Source: Bacteroidota bacterium (GTDB lineage Bacteria; Bacteroidota; Ignavibacteria; SZUA-365). From it: a stretch of 63,148 nt of DNA. The translations under genes were made by a program, and so were the position numbers. The notes beneath the pieces were generated by a model. The model saw nothing but the letters and a program-made list of their open reading frames with translations. It did no database searches and was not told the DNA's origin. Position 1 is the first letter of the stretch. Each line of letters opens with the position of its first letter. Shown here one piece after another: positions 17,049-26,815 of the stretch. The stretch lies in the NCBI GenBank assembly GCA_023432805.1, contig JAEYUG010000122.1, forward strand, positions 1-63,148, given 5' to 3'.

Positions 17049-19001
17049 TCACTCCACGGGCAGAGGCACGCCCTGCAGCTTCGCCTGTGTCTCGACGTCG
17101 CATTCAGGTATGGCCGCTGCGATGCGCTGCAGCATGCCACGCTTGGCGCCGTGGTCGAAGCCCGCAAGCATCTCTTCCACGAAGTGCCGGTACTCTGCGA
17201 GGGTCGCGAAGGGCTGCTGCGCCGCACCGTTACCGGCATGGCCGTTTCCTCCCGCGTCCTCCCGCACCGTGAAGATCTTTTCGTGACGGGACCTGCTGAA
17301 GCTCTCGCCCTCGCGGAACAGCTCCTCGTTCAGCTTCTCGCCAGGACGCAGCCCGACGAAGGAGATGTCTATGTTCTTGTAGGGCGTGTACCCGGAGAGC
17401 TGTATCAGATCGATCGCCAGGTCAAGTATCCGCTCGGGTTCTCCCATGTCGAGCACGTAGATCTGCCCACCCCCGCCCAGCATCGAGGCCTGAAGCACCA
17501 GCTGTACTGCCTCGGGAATGGTCATGAAGAAGCGGCGCATTTCAGGATGTGTGATGGTGATGGGACCCCCGCATCGGATCTGCTCGGTGAAGATCGGTAT
17601 CACGCTGCCCCTGCTGCCGAGCACATTGCCGAAGCGCACGGCCACGTAGGATGCGTCGAGTCCGCGCGCGGCGATCTGCAGCGCGATCTCGGCCATGCGC
17701 TTGGTCATGCCCATCACGCTTGTCGGCCGCACGGCCTTGTCGGTCGAGATCTGCGTGAAGGTGCGCACACCCGTCTCGAGCGCCGCCTCGAGCAGCGTGA
17801 TCGTGCCGAGCACGTTGTTGCTCAACGCATCGACGAGATTGTCCTCCATCAGCGGCACGTGCTTGTGCGCCGCCGCGTGGTAGATGTAGGCGGGCCGGTA
17901 CCGCTCGAGCACCTGCTGCACGCGCCGGCGGTCGCGTATGTCGGCGATCACGGCGCGCATCGGCAGGGAGGGTGCGATCGCGCGCAGTTCGCGCTGGATG
18001 GCGTGGATGGAGTTTTCGCCATGGCCGAGCAGTATCAACTCTGCGGGACCACTCTGCACGATGTGCCGGCACAGCTCTGATCCGATCGAACCGCCCGCAC
18101 CCGTCACCAGAATCACATTGCCCGCCAGCTGCCCCGCGACAAGGGACATATCGGTCTTCACCGGTTCGCGACGCAGCAGGTCGTCGATGCGCACTTCGCG
18201 GAACTGCCGCAGCTCGACCGTATCGTTCATGAGTTCACTTACGCCCGGCAGGGTCTTGACGGGGATCTTGAGCCCCTCGACGATCTGGTAGATCGCCCGG
18301 ATGCTCTTGCCCGAGGCGCTCGGCATGGCAATGAGAATCAGCTGCACCTCGTGCACGCGGCAGGCCTCGACAATGCTCTCCCGGCCACCGACCACGGGAA
18401 CGCCGTTGATCATCGCTCCCTGCTTGCGGGGATCGTCATCCACAAATGCGACGGGTATCAGGCCCTCCGAAGGATTCCGCAGCATCTCCTTCGCGATCAT
18501 GGTGCCCGAATTCCCCGCACCGACGATCAACACGTGCCGTCCCGTCGCGTTCTTCTCTGTCCGTTTCTTCATCTCCGTCGTGAAGATGCGGCTCAGCAGC
18601 CGGACGCCGCCGATCGTCACGAGCGAGAGCAGCAGGTCGATCCACGGCACGGATCGAGGAATGGACTGCGGGATCGCCGGGAAGAGCGGCAGCAGAAACA
18701 CGTAGGCCAGATTGAACACGAATCCCGCAGCCCCCACCGCGATGATGATCACCGACACCTCCTCCACGCTGGCATAGCGCCAGAGATGACGGTACAACCC
18801 CAGCCTGTAGTAGAGCGGCAGCTTGACCAGTATCGACAGCGTCGTATACAGCAGCAGCGCCGTGTAGTAACTCCCGAGCGAGAAGCCGACATCCAGCCGC
18901 AGACTGAGCGCCACGGCTGGAATGGTCAGCAGCGCACAGAGGTCGAAGACCAGGTAGTGCCGGTTGCGCAGGTTGGTGAAGATCGTGAGAAGATGCGTCA
19001 C
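17049..19001 (-). CDS. CapD/WbpM-type membrane UDP-GlcNAc 4,6-dehydratase
   Basis: This 650-residue protein has four N-terminal transmembrane helices (about 15-130), a CoA-binding-like Rossmann domain (VLIVGAGNSGTMIAKEML) and an SDR domain (VILVTGAGGSIGSELCRH). The catalytic motif STDKAVRPTSVMGMTKR has Met where most SDRs have Tyr, the altered Ser-Met-Lys triad known for WbpM/FlaA1/PglF enzymes. The reaction is UDP-GlcNAc to a UDP-4-keto-6-deoxy-hexosamine at the inner membrane. With the DegT aminotransferase and PglC-like transferase three to four genes upstream it suggests a 4-amino-4,6-dideoxy or QuiNAc-type initiating sugar. Confidence 0.9.
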   Translation of the reverse strand: MTHLLTIFTNLRNRHYLVFDLCALLTIPAVALSLRLDVGFSLGSYYTALLLYTTLSILVKLPLYYRLGLYRHLWRYASVEEVSVIIIAVGAAGFVFNLAYVFLLPLFPAIPQSIPRSVPWIDLLLSLVTIGGVRLLSRIFTTEMKKRTEKNATGRHVLIVGAGNSGTMIAKEMLRNPSEGLIPVAFVDDDPRKQGAMINGVPVVGGRESIVEACRVHEVQLILIAMPSASGKSIRAIYQIVEGLKIPVKTLPGVSELMNDTVELRQFREVRIDDLLRREPVKTDMSLVAGQLAGNVILVTGAGGSIGSELCRHIVQSGPAELILLGHGENSIHAIQRELRAIAPSLPMRAVIADIRDRRRVQQVLERYRPAYIYHAAAHKHVPLMEDNLVDALSNNVLGTITLLEAALETGVRTFTQISTDKAVRPTSVMGMTKRMAEIALQIAARGLDASYVAVRFGNVLGSRGSVIPIFTEQIRCGGPITITHPEMRRFFMTIPEAVQLVLQASMLGGGGQIYVLDMGEPERILDLAIDLIQLSGYTPYKNIDISFVGLRPGEKLNEELFREGESFSRSRHEKIFTVREDAGGNGHAGNGAAQQPFATLAEYRHFVEEMLAGFDHGAKRGMLQRIAAAIPECDVETQAKLQGVPLPVE

Positions 19002-19110
19002 GACACGGCTCGGGTGGTCAAGAGGATTGGTGGATGGATCACGACTGCAAGATACGGCGAAAAGGGCACGCGATCACAGATGGACGCAGCCATACGGGGG
19101 AAGCGACCGA

Positions 19111-20748
19111 TCAATGGATGCCGTACGAGGCGCCGACTGCCAGCGTGGTGCCGATGGGAATGGTGCTGCCCGCATAACCGGGACCCTTCCGCAACATCGT
19201 ATGCACAAGCATTGCCGACACCTGCACGTCGTGCCAGGGTCGCCAGTGCACCGCACCTGCCACCCGTAGCGCGCTGAATTCGTAGTCGTAGAGAAAGGCC
19301 GGCTGGATGCGCGTCTGCATGTCGATGAACTCCCGCCCCTCGCCGAAGCGCAGATACGTTGCGGCAAGACGCAGCTCGAGTGCGCGCATGGGATGCAGCA
19401 CGTGCTCGAGGGTGAGCATGTCGGCGTTCGCACCGATCCAGTGACCCAGCACGACCTGGTGCGAGGTGTACTGCTGCGCGGTCTTGGGATTCGTGTAGAC
19501 GTAGGGATACACGCGGCTGAACTCGATGCGCGACTCGCTGGCCATGCCCGTCAGCATCGCATGCAGGTCGGTGGCCGTCGCACCGATGGTGTAGGCCACA
19601 TGGTAGTCGCTGCCCACCGTGTTGGAAGAGAAGACCTTCGAAGCGTCCAGCTCGTCGACGAAGCCCGAGCCGTACAGGGTCAGACCCCGCATCGGCGTGT
19701 AGCGCACATCCGCATGGAACTGCGCATTGCCCATGGACGCCCGCGTCCACCGGTCCGCCGCGCGATACGAAATGACGGGAATGAGGAAGAGGGGATGCAG
19801 TTGGTCACTGTAGATGATCGATTCCCCGATCGCGATCTGCAGCGTGGGAGTCACCCGTGCCGTGAGCGCATGACTCGCGAGATACTTGCCCGCATACATC
19901 TTCTGCGTCTCGAAGCCCGGCAGCCCGTTCCCCGTGCGCGCAACGTCGATGGTGTCGGAGAAGAGCCAGCCGTGGAAGGCATCCAGATGCAGCCAGTCGG
20001 TGATGCGCACCTGCAGGCTCAATGCGGGAAAGGAGGGCACCTTGTCGGAGAGGATGATGGACCCGTCCCGCCCGCTCCCCTGCCAGCGATCGAGCTTGTC
20101 GAGCCCGATGCGCACCCAGGCGTTGGACCACGTGAACTGTCCCTCGGCGATTTCATACTGGAAGTCGGTGCTGCTGCCGGGACCCCGCACCACTCCCTGC
20201 ACCGGTGTGCGATAGCCCCGCGCATCGTACGCCTCTCCGCGCCGCGCGTTGTCGGTCCAGCGGAGCTGGAATCCGAGACTCCCCGCCGCATACCCGTGCG
20301 CATCGATGCCGGAGTTGCGCTGAAACAGATCGTCCGCTTCCTGCCGCATTTCGAACATACCACCCGCGACGAGATCGACGGCCAGATATCCTTCCACCAC
20401 ACCTCCTCCGCGCACTTGCAGCAGATGCCAGCGGCCCTCCGCGGGAACGGTCACCGAGGTATCCTGCATCGTCAGCCGGTGCAATTCCTCGCGGAATTCC
20501 TCGGCGTAGTAGGCCAGCGCAACCACATCGTAGCGCGCGAGATCGCTGCGACGGCGCAGCTGGTCCAGATGCCGCGCGACATCCTCCCGCGACAGCGGTC
20601 GCACGAAGGATGGCAGCCCGTGTCCATAGCGCGTCTCGACGCGGTCGAGATAGTCGTAGACGGGATGCCTGATCGGTAGCATCACCGTCTGCGCGGTGAG
20701 CATGCCCGCCGGCAGCAGCAGGAGCATGAGGAAGCGTCCGAGCCTCAT
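19111..20748 (-). CDS. Wzi-like capsule assembly outer-membrane beta-barrel
   Basis: The 545-residue protein has a signal peptide (MRLGRFLMLLLLPAGMLTAQ). The start of its mature part, LPIRHPVYDYLDRVETRYG, is typical of capsule-assembly Wzi-family proteins in FCB bacteria. The rest alternates aromatic and polar residues in beta-strand pattern and ends in a His preceded by hydrophobic residues, consistent with an outer-membrane barrel. Wzi binds group 1 capsule at the cell surface. It overlaps the sugar-transferase gene by four bases (ATGA) and is followed by a 109-bp gap before the CapD-like gene. Confidence 0.78.
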   Translation of the reverse strand: MRLGRFLMLLLLPAGMLTAQTVMLPIRHPVYDYLDRVETRYGHGLPSFVRPLSREDVARHLDQLRRRSDLARYDVVALAYYAEEFREELHRLTMQDTSVTVPAEGRWHLLQVRGGGVVEGYLAVDLVAGGMFEMRQEADDLFQRNSGIDAHGYAAGSLGFQLRWTDNARRGEAYDARGYRTPVQGVVRGPGSSTDFQYEIAEGQFTWSNAWVRIGLDKLDRWQGSGRDGSIILSDKVPSFPALSLQVRITDWLHLDAFHGWLFSDTIDVARTGNGLPGFETQKMYAGKYLASHALTARVTPTLQIAIGESIIYSDQLHPLFLIPVISYRAADRWTRASMGNAQFHADVRYTPMRGLTLYGSGFVDELDASKVFSSNTVGSDYHVAYTIGATATDLHAMLTGMASESRIEFSRVYPYVYTNPKTAQQYTSHQVVLGHWIGANADMLTLEHVLHPMRALELRLAATYLRFGEGREFIDMQTRIQPAFLYDYEFSALRVAGAVHWRPWHDVQVSAMLVHTMLRKGPGYAGSTIPIGTTLAVGASYGIH

Positions 20749-21350
20749 GGACGCAGTCCGAGTGAGGCGAGTATCGTGTGCATGATGAGTTTCAGATGGG
20801 AAGCCGTCGTGGCGGACTCGAAGTACGCACAGTCGATCGCGAGCTTGTCGGGCAGGACCCGCTCGATGTAGATGCGCTCGGGATCGTCGCCCGCAAGCAG
20901 CGCGCTCTCGTTGCGGTAGGCGAGAGATGCCGCGCTAGTGATGCCAGGACGCAGCTGTAGCAGCCGGCGACATGCTTTGGGATAGTGCGGGATGTAACGG
21001 GGATCTTCGGGACGCGGACCCACGAGACTCATTTCGCCGAGCAGCACGTTCACGAGTTGCGGGAGTTCATCGAGCTTCAGCGCGCGCAGCACACGCCCGA
21101 CCGACGTGATGCGCGCATCACCCGCAGACGTGAGCCCCGATCCGATGCGATCGGCATCGCTTCGCATCGTGCGGAACTTCAGCAGTCGGAACTCGACACC
21201 GTTCCGTCCCACCCTCCGCGCCCGATAGAACACGCCACCGGGGGAACTCACCGCGACGAGCAGCGCGATGCCTGCGAACAACGGACTCAGCATGACGAGC
21301 CCGGCCGACGACGCCACAAGGTCGATGCCTCGTGGCAGTGCCCGCTGCAT
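20745..21350 (-). CDS. Initiating undecaprenyl-phosphate sugar transferase (PglC-type)
   Basis: This 201-residue monotopic phosphoglycosyl transferase begins at MQRALPRGIDLV, avoiding overlap with the upstream stop. It has one N-terminal re-entrant hydrophobic helix (ASSAGLVMLSPLFAGIALLV), then FLLKFRTM-like and LKLDELPQLVNVLLGEMSLV, which holds the catalytic Asp-Glu, and the GPRPE motif. It should transfer a sugar-1-phosphate to the lipid carrier and so start repeat-unit assembly. The short form, without the N-terminal helices of WcaJ/WbaP, matches PglC and accepts N-acetylated dideoxy sugars in known cases. Confidence 0.9.
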   Translation of the reverse strand: MQRALPRGIDLVASSAGLVMLSPLFAGIALLVAVSSPGGVFYRARRVGRNGVEFRLLKFRTMRSDADRIGSGLTSAGDARITSVGRVLRALKLDELPQLVNVLLGEMSLVGPRPEDPRYIPHYPKACRRLLQLRPGITSAASLAYRNESALLAGDDPERIYIERVLPDKLAIDCAYFESATTASHLKLIMHTILASLGLRP

Positions 21351-21357
21351 GAGATCG

Positions 21358-22590
21358 TCAGACTGCACGGCCTGCGTGCGTTCGCACGACATCGGTCACG
21401 GATTGTATGACGTGATCCACCTCCTCTTCGGTCATCGACGGGAAGAGCGGCAGTGAGATGATGCGGGGCCAGACGCACGCGGCAACGGGATAATCCTCAG
21501 ATGCATACCCGAATGTCTCGACGTAGTAGGGATGCATGTGCAGCGGTCGCCAGTGTACGGAGCAGAGCACGCCGCGCTCCTTCAGCTGCTCGATGAACGC
21601 CGCACGGTCGATGTCGAGCAGCTCGAGCCGAAGCCGAATCACATACAGATGATGCGAATGCAACAGCCCCTCCCTCCGCACCAGCGGCTCGACGGCATCC
21701 AGCGCGGCGAATGCCCGATCGTACCGTTCGCAGATGCGCGCCCGTGCGCTGCGGAACTGCTCGGCCTGCGCAAGCTGGCTCAAACCCAGGGCGGCGGCGA
21801 TGTCGGTCATGTTGTACTTGAAACCGGGAGCGACGAGCTGGTAGTCCCACGTGCCGCTCGCCTCGAACCGTTTCCATGCGTCACGGTTCATGCCATGCAA
21901 GGACATGAGCCGCATGCGTTCCGCAAGAGTTGCATCCCGCGTGACAGCCATGCCTCCCTCTCCCGTCGTGATGGTCTTGTTCGCATAGAAGGAGAAACAG
22001 ATAACCCGCGAAGTCCCGTTGCCGACATACCTGATCGAACTATCGCCGATGACCCAGCCGGCGGGAAAGGCATGGGCTGCATCCTCGATCACATCGATGC
22101 CATATTCTGCAGCAACATCGTGCACACTGGCCAGATCGCAGGGCTGCCCCGCATAGTGAACGGGAATGATTGCGCGCACCTTTCCTGTGATGACGCCCAG
22201 GCCTGGCAGCGGCAGACCCACCTGCAGTCGCTGCAGCGTTTCACGGAGCGAAGCAACTGACATGTTCAACGTATCGGGTTCCGTGTCAACGAACACGGGT
22301 GTCGCATCGAAGTAGCGTACGACTTCTGCCGTCGCTGCGAAGGTCATCGTCGGCACCAGCACCACCTCACCGCGTTGCAGCCCGATGGCTTCGAGTGCCA
22401 GATGCAGGGCTGCCGTGCAGCTGTTGAGCGCGACTGCGTGCAGATCCCGATCACCACCGAGCGTCTCGGCGAAACGCCGCTCGAACTCCCGCACCTTCCC
22501 ACCCGTCGTGAGCCAGCCCGAGCGTAGACACTCCTCGATGCCGGCAAGGGCTACGGGATCGTGGGCGAATCGGAAGAACGGAACCTGCAT
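21358..22590 (-). CDS. DegT/DnrJ/EryC1 sugar aminotransferase (copy 1)
   Basis: The 410-residue PLP enzyme begins MQVPFFRFAHDPVAL. It shows VALNSCTAALHLALEAIG near the N-terminus, DVIEDAAHAFPA (PLP-ring Asp) and the Schiff-base Lys in CFSFYANKTITTGEGGMAV. The family aminates nucleotide 4-keto or 3-keto sugars. Co-occurrence with the CapD/WbpM-type dehydratase and the PglC-like transferase suggests a PglE-like C4 amination of a UDP sugar. It has a paralogue at 60451-61635. Confidence 0.9.
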   Translation of the reverse strand: MQVPFFRFAHDPVALAGIEECLRSGWLTTGGKVREFERRFAETLGGDRDLHAVALNSCTAALHLALEAIGLQRGEVVLVPTMTFAATAEVVRYFDATPVFVDTEPDTLNMSVASLRETLQRLQVGLPLPGLGVITGKVRAIIPVHYAGQPCDLASVHDVAAEYGIDVIEDAAHAFPAGWVIGDSSIRYVGNGTSRVICFSFYANKTITTGEGGMAVTRDATLAERMRLMSLHGMNRDAWKRFEASGTWDYQLVAPGFKYNMTDIAAALGLSQLAQAEQFRSARARICERYDRAFAALDAVEPLVRREGLLHSHHLYVIRLRLELLDIDRAAFIEQLKERGVLCSVHWRPLHMHPYYVETFGYASEDYPVAACVWPRIISLPLFPSMTEEEVDHVIQSVTDVVRTHAGRAV

Positions 22591-22591
22591 G

Positions 22592-23308
22592 TCAGACCTC
22601 GAGTGGCTTTGTGAAGAGTCCGCAGATGTGCGTACGGAGCATGGGCACGGTGGAAAGCAGAGGATAGAGGAAGGGCGTCATGCCGCCGAGTCGTCGCGCC
22701 AGCGGTGGCAGCAGCGTGATCGTGCGCTGCCGCTTCACGTACGGGGGAAACAACCTGTCGATACCGGCTGCGGTCATCGGCCGGACATCCGGATTTTTCG
22801 GATTGCGATAGCGGAAGTCGTACCAGAGAACAGAGCCACCCGGTTCGAGCACGCGGTCGATCTCGCACGCCATGACGTGCGCAAACGCATCGTCGAGTAT
22901 CGAGCTGAAGACCGTGAAGACCAGCAGCAGCGAGAAGGTACCATCGCCGAAGGGCATCCGCCTTGCATCGGCACAGCACAGGGAGAGTATCGGATGATGA
23001 CGTCGCCCCTCGATCAATCGATCATGAAGCAGATCGACACCGACGAGTGCATTGGTGGGAATACCATGACGCGTGCATCCCGACAGCACGTCACCCGAAC
23101 CGCAGCCGATCTCCAGCACGCGTGCGTCGGCACGCAGGGGTAACACGGAACCAAGAAGTTCTTCCACCGTGTGACTGCGCTCATCGAGGATGCGGGCATT
23201 GCCAGGATTCCCGAGTGACCATGCCTGCTGCTTCTTGTCGCTTTCCCGATAACGCGCATAGACGCTGCGGAGACGTGACTGCTCGTCCATCGGGGCCTCC
23301 CGCTTCAT
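22592..23308 (-). CDS. SAM-dependent class I methyltransferase
   Basis: The 238-residue protein carries motif I VLEIGCGSGDVLSGC and a motif-III-like EPGGSVLWYDFRYRNPKN, with the general Methyltransf_11 layout. Its first codons overlap the stop of the GT2 gene by four bases, and it ends one base before the aminotransferase start. It probably methylates a sugar of the repeat unit; the substrate is unknown. Confidence 0.82.
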   Translation of the reverse strand: MKREAPMDEQSRLRSVYARYRESDKKQQAWSLGNPGNARILDERSHTVEELLGSVLPLRADARVLEIGCGSGDVLSGCTRHGIPTNALVGVDLLHDRLIEGRRHHPILSLCCADARRMPFGDGTFSLLLVFTVFSSILDDAFAHVMACEIDRVLEPGGSVLWYDFRYRNPKNPDVRPMTAAGIDRLFPPYVKRQRTITLLPPLARRLGGMTPFLYPLLSTVPMLRTHICGLFTKPLEV

Positions 23309-24366
23309 CGGGATAGTGTGGTGAACATGCGCGAGGCTCTGGCCTTCGACGATGATGATATGAAAACTTCCCTGACGGCAGCAGTGAGAAAACCCAGACC
23401 GTAGGAGATGTGGAAGACGGGAAAGACCACGAGCAGCAGGGGGAAAAGCGAGAGATCACTGCGAAGACTCGTCGCCACCGAAAATCCGATGAGCATTATG
23501 AAATATGCGAGCAATGCACCGAGCCAGACCTGTAGCAGCAGCGGCGAGAAGGCACCCACCACTGCCCCGAGAAGAAGGCCGAGAACAAAGAGGGCTGGAA
23601 CGAGATGTCGGATCGATGCCGGCTGACCATGACGGCGGATGACCCGCACCTTCCAGTAACCGTATTGCAGATACTGGCGGAAGAGTCCACCCAGAGTCGT
23701 ACGGGGATGATACCAGGAACGGATGGTGGGATCGAGCCAGACCCGGCCGCCTGTGCGTATGATGCGCAGATTCAGTTCGTCGTCCTGATTGCGCACCAGT
23801 TCCTCGTCGAAGCCACCGAGATCCAGCAGGCGCTGCCGCCACCAGCAGCCGTAGGGGACCGTATCAACGTCTCCCGCCGCCTCTACATCATGAAAGCGGG
23901 CTCCACCTGCGCTGAAGGGACTGTGAAACGCCGCCGCAATCGCGCACTGCACGGGCAGCTCCGCACGCGTGCGCACTGGACCACCGACATTGTCGGCACC
24001 GGTGCGCAGCAGCACCTCGATACAGCGTCGTACGTAATCGTCTGCATACTCTGTGTGCGCATCCATGCGCAGCACCACGTCGCCCCGCGCAGTAGCAAGC
24101 CCGATGTTCAGCGAGACCGGCACGATACCCCGCTCATTGTGCAGCACCTGCAGTGAACGATCCGGCACCTCGGCCGCAACACCGAGAATCACATCACGCG
24201 TGCCATCATCGGACGCACCATCGATCACGAGAACCTCCATACGTTCCGATGGATAATCCTGCCCAAGCACCTCCCGCAGCATGCGGCCGATATGGCGCTC
24301 CTCGTTGCGCACAGGAATGATGATCGATACCCGGGGTAAGGTGTCGCTTGTCGTGGTGATGTTCAT
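23305..24366 (-). CDS. Family 2 glycosyltransferase, ExoA-like
   Basis: The 353-residue protein has a GT-A core: VSIIIPVRNEERHIGRMLRE, LVIDGASDDGTRDVI and the DxD-like VVLRMDAHTEYADDY. It also has NQDDELNLRIIRTGG near residue 205. Two to three hydrophobic segments follow (LVPALFVLGLLLGAVVGAF and beyond), as in ExoA, placing it at the inner membrane. Start and stop overlap both neighbours by four bases. Confidence 0.88.
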   Translation of the reverse strand: MNITTTSDTLPRVSIIIPVRNEERHIGRMLREVLGQDYPSERMEVLVIDGASDDGTRDVILGVAAEVPDRSLQVLHNERGIVPVSLNIGLATARGDVVLRMDAHTEYADDYVRRCIEVLLRTGADNVGGPVRTRAELPVQCAIAAAFHSPFSAGGARFHDVEAAGDVDTVPYGCWWRQRLLDLGGFDEELVRNQDDELNLRIIRTGGRVWLDPTIRSWYHPRTTLGGLFRQYLQYGYWKVRVIRRHGQPASIRHLVPALFVLGLLLGAVVGAFSPLLLQVWLGALLAYFIMLIGFSVATSLRSDLSLFPLLLVVFPVFHISYGLGFLTAAVREVFISSSSKARASRMFTTLSR

Positions 24367-25745
24367 GCGCGCAGGAGATTCACTACACCTTTAAACTTGC
24401 CGTTGGACTCGTTCGGGATGTTCGTGCAGAGCACGATGCTGATGTTCATGTCACCGACGAGCTGTGATATCCGGTGAGCGAGAGTATCACCATCAGCAGA
24501 AACATAGCCCTCGGCGGGGACGAGTCGCACCTCGAGCTCCAGCCTGGAAACCTGGACGATCTGCGCCTTTCTGATGGGGAGCGAATCCTTGAAGATGGGA
24601 TCCATGCGTCCAAGTCTGCGGCCATCGGGAGTGATGATCACATCGTCCCGTCTGCCGTCGATCGCTCGAATCACAGGGAGTGTGCGACCGCATGCGCAGG
24701 ATGCATGCGGATCGAGTCCATCAATCCTGTCACCCGTCCGATAACGAATGAGCGGCATCGCACGATTGTGCAATGTTGTGCCGAGTACCTCACCGCTACC
24801 GGAATTGGTGATAGAACCATCATCGTGCAGGAGCTCTACCACACCGGCATCGGGCCAGAGGTGGAGCGTGCCATGCTCGCACTCTGATGCGCCCACCATG
24901 GCCTCGGCCATCCCGTAATTTTCACGGACAGGACAACCGAACGCGTGTTCAATGTCCCTCCGCTGCCACAGGGGAAGCGGCTCGGCGTTCGTCATGATGT
25001 ACTTCAAATGAGGGACATGGAGGTCGCGCTCTATTACCATTCGAGCGAGGTCATGAATGCTCGATGTGTACGCGAGTACATAGGTGACCTCGTGCCTCCG
25101 CATAGCCTCGAGATACGATGCAGCCGTATCGGACGAAAGATGCCATGAAGAGAGATAGAGTTGCCTTTGACCGGCATTCCAGATCCAATACGGCGGTCGA
25201 GTCCTGGCCGCTGCAACGACTGGTTGCGCACCGATGATGGCCCATGAATCGTACACTGTGCTTCCATGCCACCTTCTGCAGCGAAGTTCATACAGTCCGA
25301 ACCACTGCCTCAGCGCGTTTCGTTCGAACCACAGATCCACAGGCGTACCTGTTGAACCACTCGTTCGTTCATGATACAGTCGTGACCGCATGGCATCATC
25401 TGCCATGAATGCTGCGGATGATTGCCGTACATCCTCCTTCTCCAGCACGGGCCAAGAATCGAGTTCGAGCCAGGTTCTTGTATCGTCGGCGTTGCTACGA
25501 AGTCGCCACATGCTTCTGTAGAAGGGGACTGTGCAGGCTGTATGGTGCAACAGGGTTGCAAGTCTGTCGGTATGGTACGATTCCCATTCAAATGGTGAAG
25601 CGTTTTCCTTCGCTGCAGCTTCTGCCACAATTAATTCAAGATCATCATCGTATCGCAATTGTGCCAACCATGCCCCCCGTGCAGATGCGACAAAGGAGGC
25701 AACAGTCGACGGCAGAGCGTGATAGATGCGAACCGCAAGACTCAC
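24363..25745 (-). CDS. CapK/phenylacetate-CoA-ligase-like adenylate-forming enzyme
   Basis: This 460-residue protein has the AMP-binding P-loop-like YHERTSGSTGTPVDLWF near residue 130 and a later PLIRYRTGDRIDG motif. A CxC (HASCACGRTLP) near residue 345 is typical of CapK/F390-synthetase-like proteins. Such genes are regular members of capsule and exopolysaccharide loci, but their substrate is unproven. They are thought to activate an acyl group for sugar decoration. Confidence 0.82.
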   Translation of the reverse strand: MSLAVRIYHALPSTVASFVASARGAWLAQLRYDDDLELIVAEAAAKENASPFEWESYHTDRLATLLHHTACTVPFYRSMWRLRSNADDTRTWLELDSWPVLEKEDVRQSSAAFMADDAMRSRLYHERTSGSTGTPVDLWFERNALRQWFGLYELRCRRWHGSTVYDSWAIIGAQPVVAAARTRPPYWIWNAGQRQLYLSSWHLSSDTAASYLEAMRRHEVTYVLAYTSSIHDLARMVIERDLHVPHLKYIMTNAEPLPLWQRRDIEHAFGCPVRENYGMAEAMVGASECEHGTLHLWPDAGVVELLHDDGSITNSGSGEVLGTTLHNRAMPLIRYRTGDRIDGLDPHASCACGRTLPVIRAIDGRRDDVIITPDGRRLGRMDPIFKDSLPIRKAQIVQVSRLELEVRLVPAEGYVSADGDTLAHRISQLVGDMNISIVLCTNIPNESNGKFKGVVNLLRA

Positions 25746-26785
25746 GATGGAAGCGAGCGGATATCATCGATCAGTTCCAGCCAGCGTTTCGAGACGATCT
25801 GAATGTCGAACTGCTCTGCATGTCTGCGTGCAGTTGCCGCCATTTCCCTTGTCGCGTCCATATCCGTCATCACCCTCATGAGTACGTCACCCATCGCATG
25901 GTCGTCATCATCCGGCACAAGATGTGCGTGTATCCCGTCTGTGACGAGATCCGGGATCCCTCCCACGCGTGTACTTATTACGACGAGACCGGACGCCATC
26001 GCTTCGATCAAGGTGACGGGTGTGTTGTCCACGTGAGTCGTGTTGAGAAAAATATCGTGCTGCGACATGATCTCCGGTACGTCATGCTTGGGGATACCCA
26101 TTACGAATGTTACTTCGGCATCTAACCCTGAAGCGGCAGCATACGCTCTGCATCGATCGAAGGAGCCGTCACCTTTGTCGGGACCAACCATTGTCAGGGA
26201 GGAATCTGGAAAGATCTTGCGTACTCGCCCGAAGGTGCGAAGCGCCATCATGGGGTTGTAGGTCTCGTGAAAGGAACGCAGCCAGAGAATCCTGCGCAGC
26301 TCTCGGCTTGTAGCCCGCAGAGAATGCAGACTGACATCGACGGGATTCGAAATGACAACCATGCGATTCGCGTGTGTGCAGAAACTTCGAGCGAGATATG
26401 GAGACGGGCACGTGATCCGAGCTGCCTTCCGGAACACAAGCGCAACGAGACGAGGATGTTGTAATGCAAATGTAGGTAGTGCACCGCCATGTAACGTGAG
26501 TATGTAGGGTATGCGTCTGATCTGCAGTCCAAGTGCGGCTATCAGAGCTGTAATGAATGCCATGCCGCTATATACATCCACTATAGCAATGCTCCATTTC
26601 GGTGCCAGCAGCAGAACGACGTGGAAGATGTCGCACAAACGTCTGATTCGCGATTTCGAAGTGGATCCGCAAATCACCTTTCTTCCACGTAGTAGCAAAG
26701 CGTCCCGCAAGTCCTCGATCGGACCTCGGCTTCCACCGAAGGCACTGAGAAAGTTACCTATGAGGATGATCGTGCGAAAACTCAT
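25742..26785 (-). CDS. Family 4 glycosyltransferase
   Basis: The 347-residue GT-B protein has the retaining GT4 donor-site motif near residue 265: EAMASGLVVISTRVGGIPDL. The acceptor-side N-terminus begins TIILIGNFLSAFGGSRGPIE. MALRTFGRVRKIFPDSSLTMVG marks the start of the C-terminal Rossmann domain. The stop overlaps the CapK-like gene. The sugar transferred is not predictable. Confidence 0.88.
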   Translation of the reverse strand: MSFRTIILIGNFLSAFGGSRGPIEDLRDALLLRGRKVICGSTSKSRIRRLCDIFHVVLLLAPKWSIAIVDVYSGMAFITALIAALGLQIRRIPYILTLHGGALPTFALQHPRLVALVFRKAARITCPSPYLARSFCTHANRMVVISNPVDVSLHSLRATSRELRRILWLRSFHETYNPMMALRTFGRVRKIFPDSSLTMVGPDKGDGSFDRCRAYAAASGLDAEVTFVMGIPKHDVPEIMSQHDIFLNTTHVDNTPVTLIEAMASGLVVISTRVGGIPDLVTDGIHAHLVPDDDDHAMGDVLMRVMTDMDATREMAATARRHAEQFDIQIVSKRWLELIDDIRSLPS

Positions 26786-26815
26786 AAGGAATGGAGAACA
26801 GCGGCCTCTTGGGAT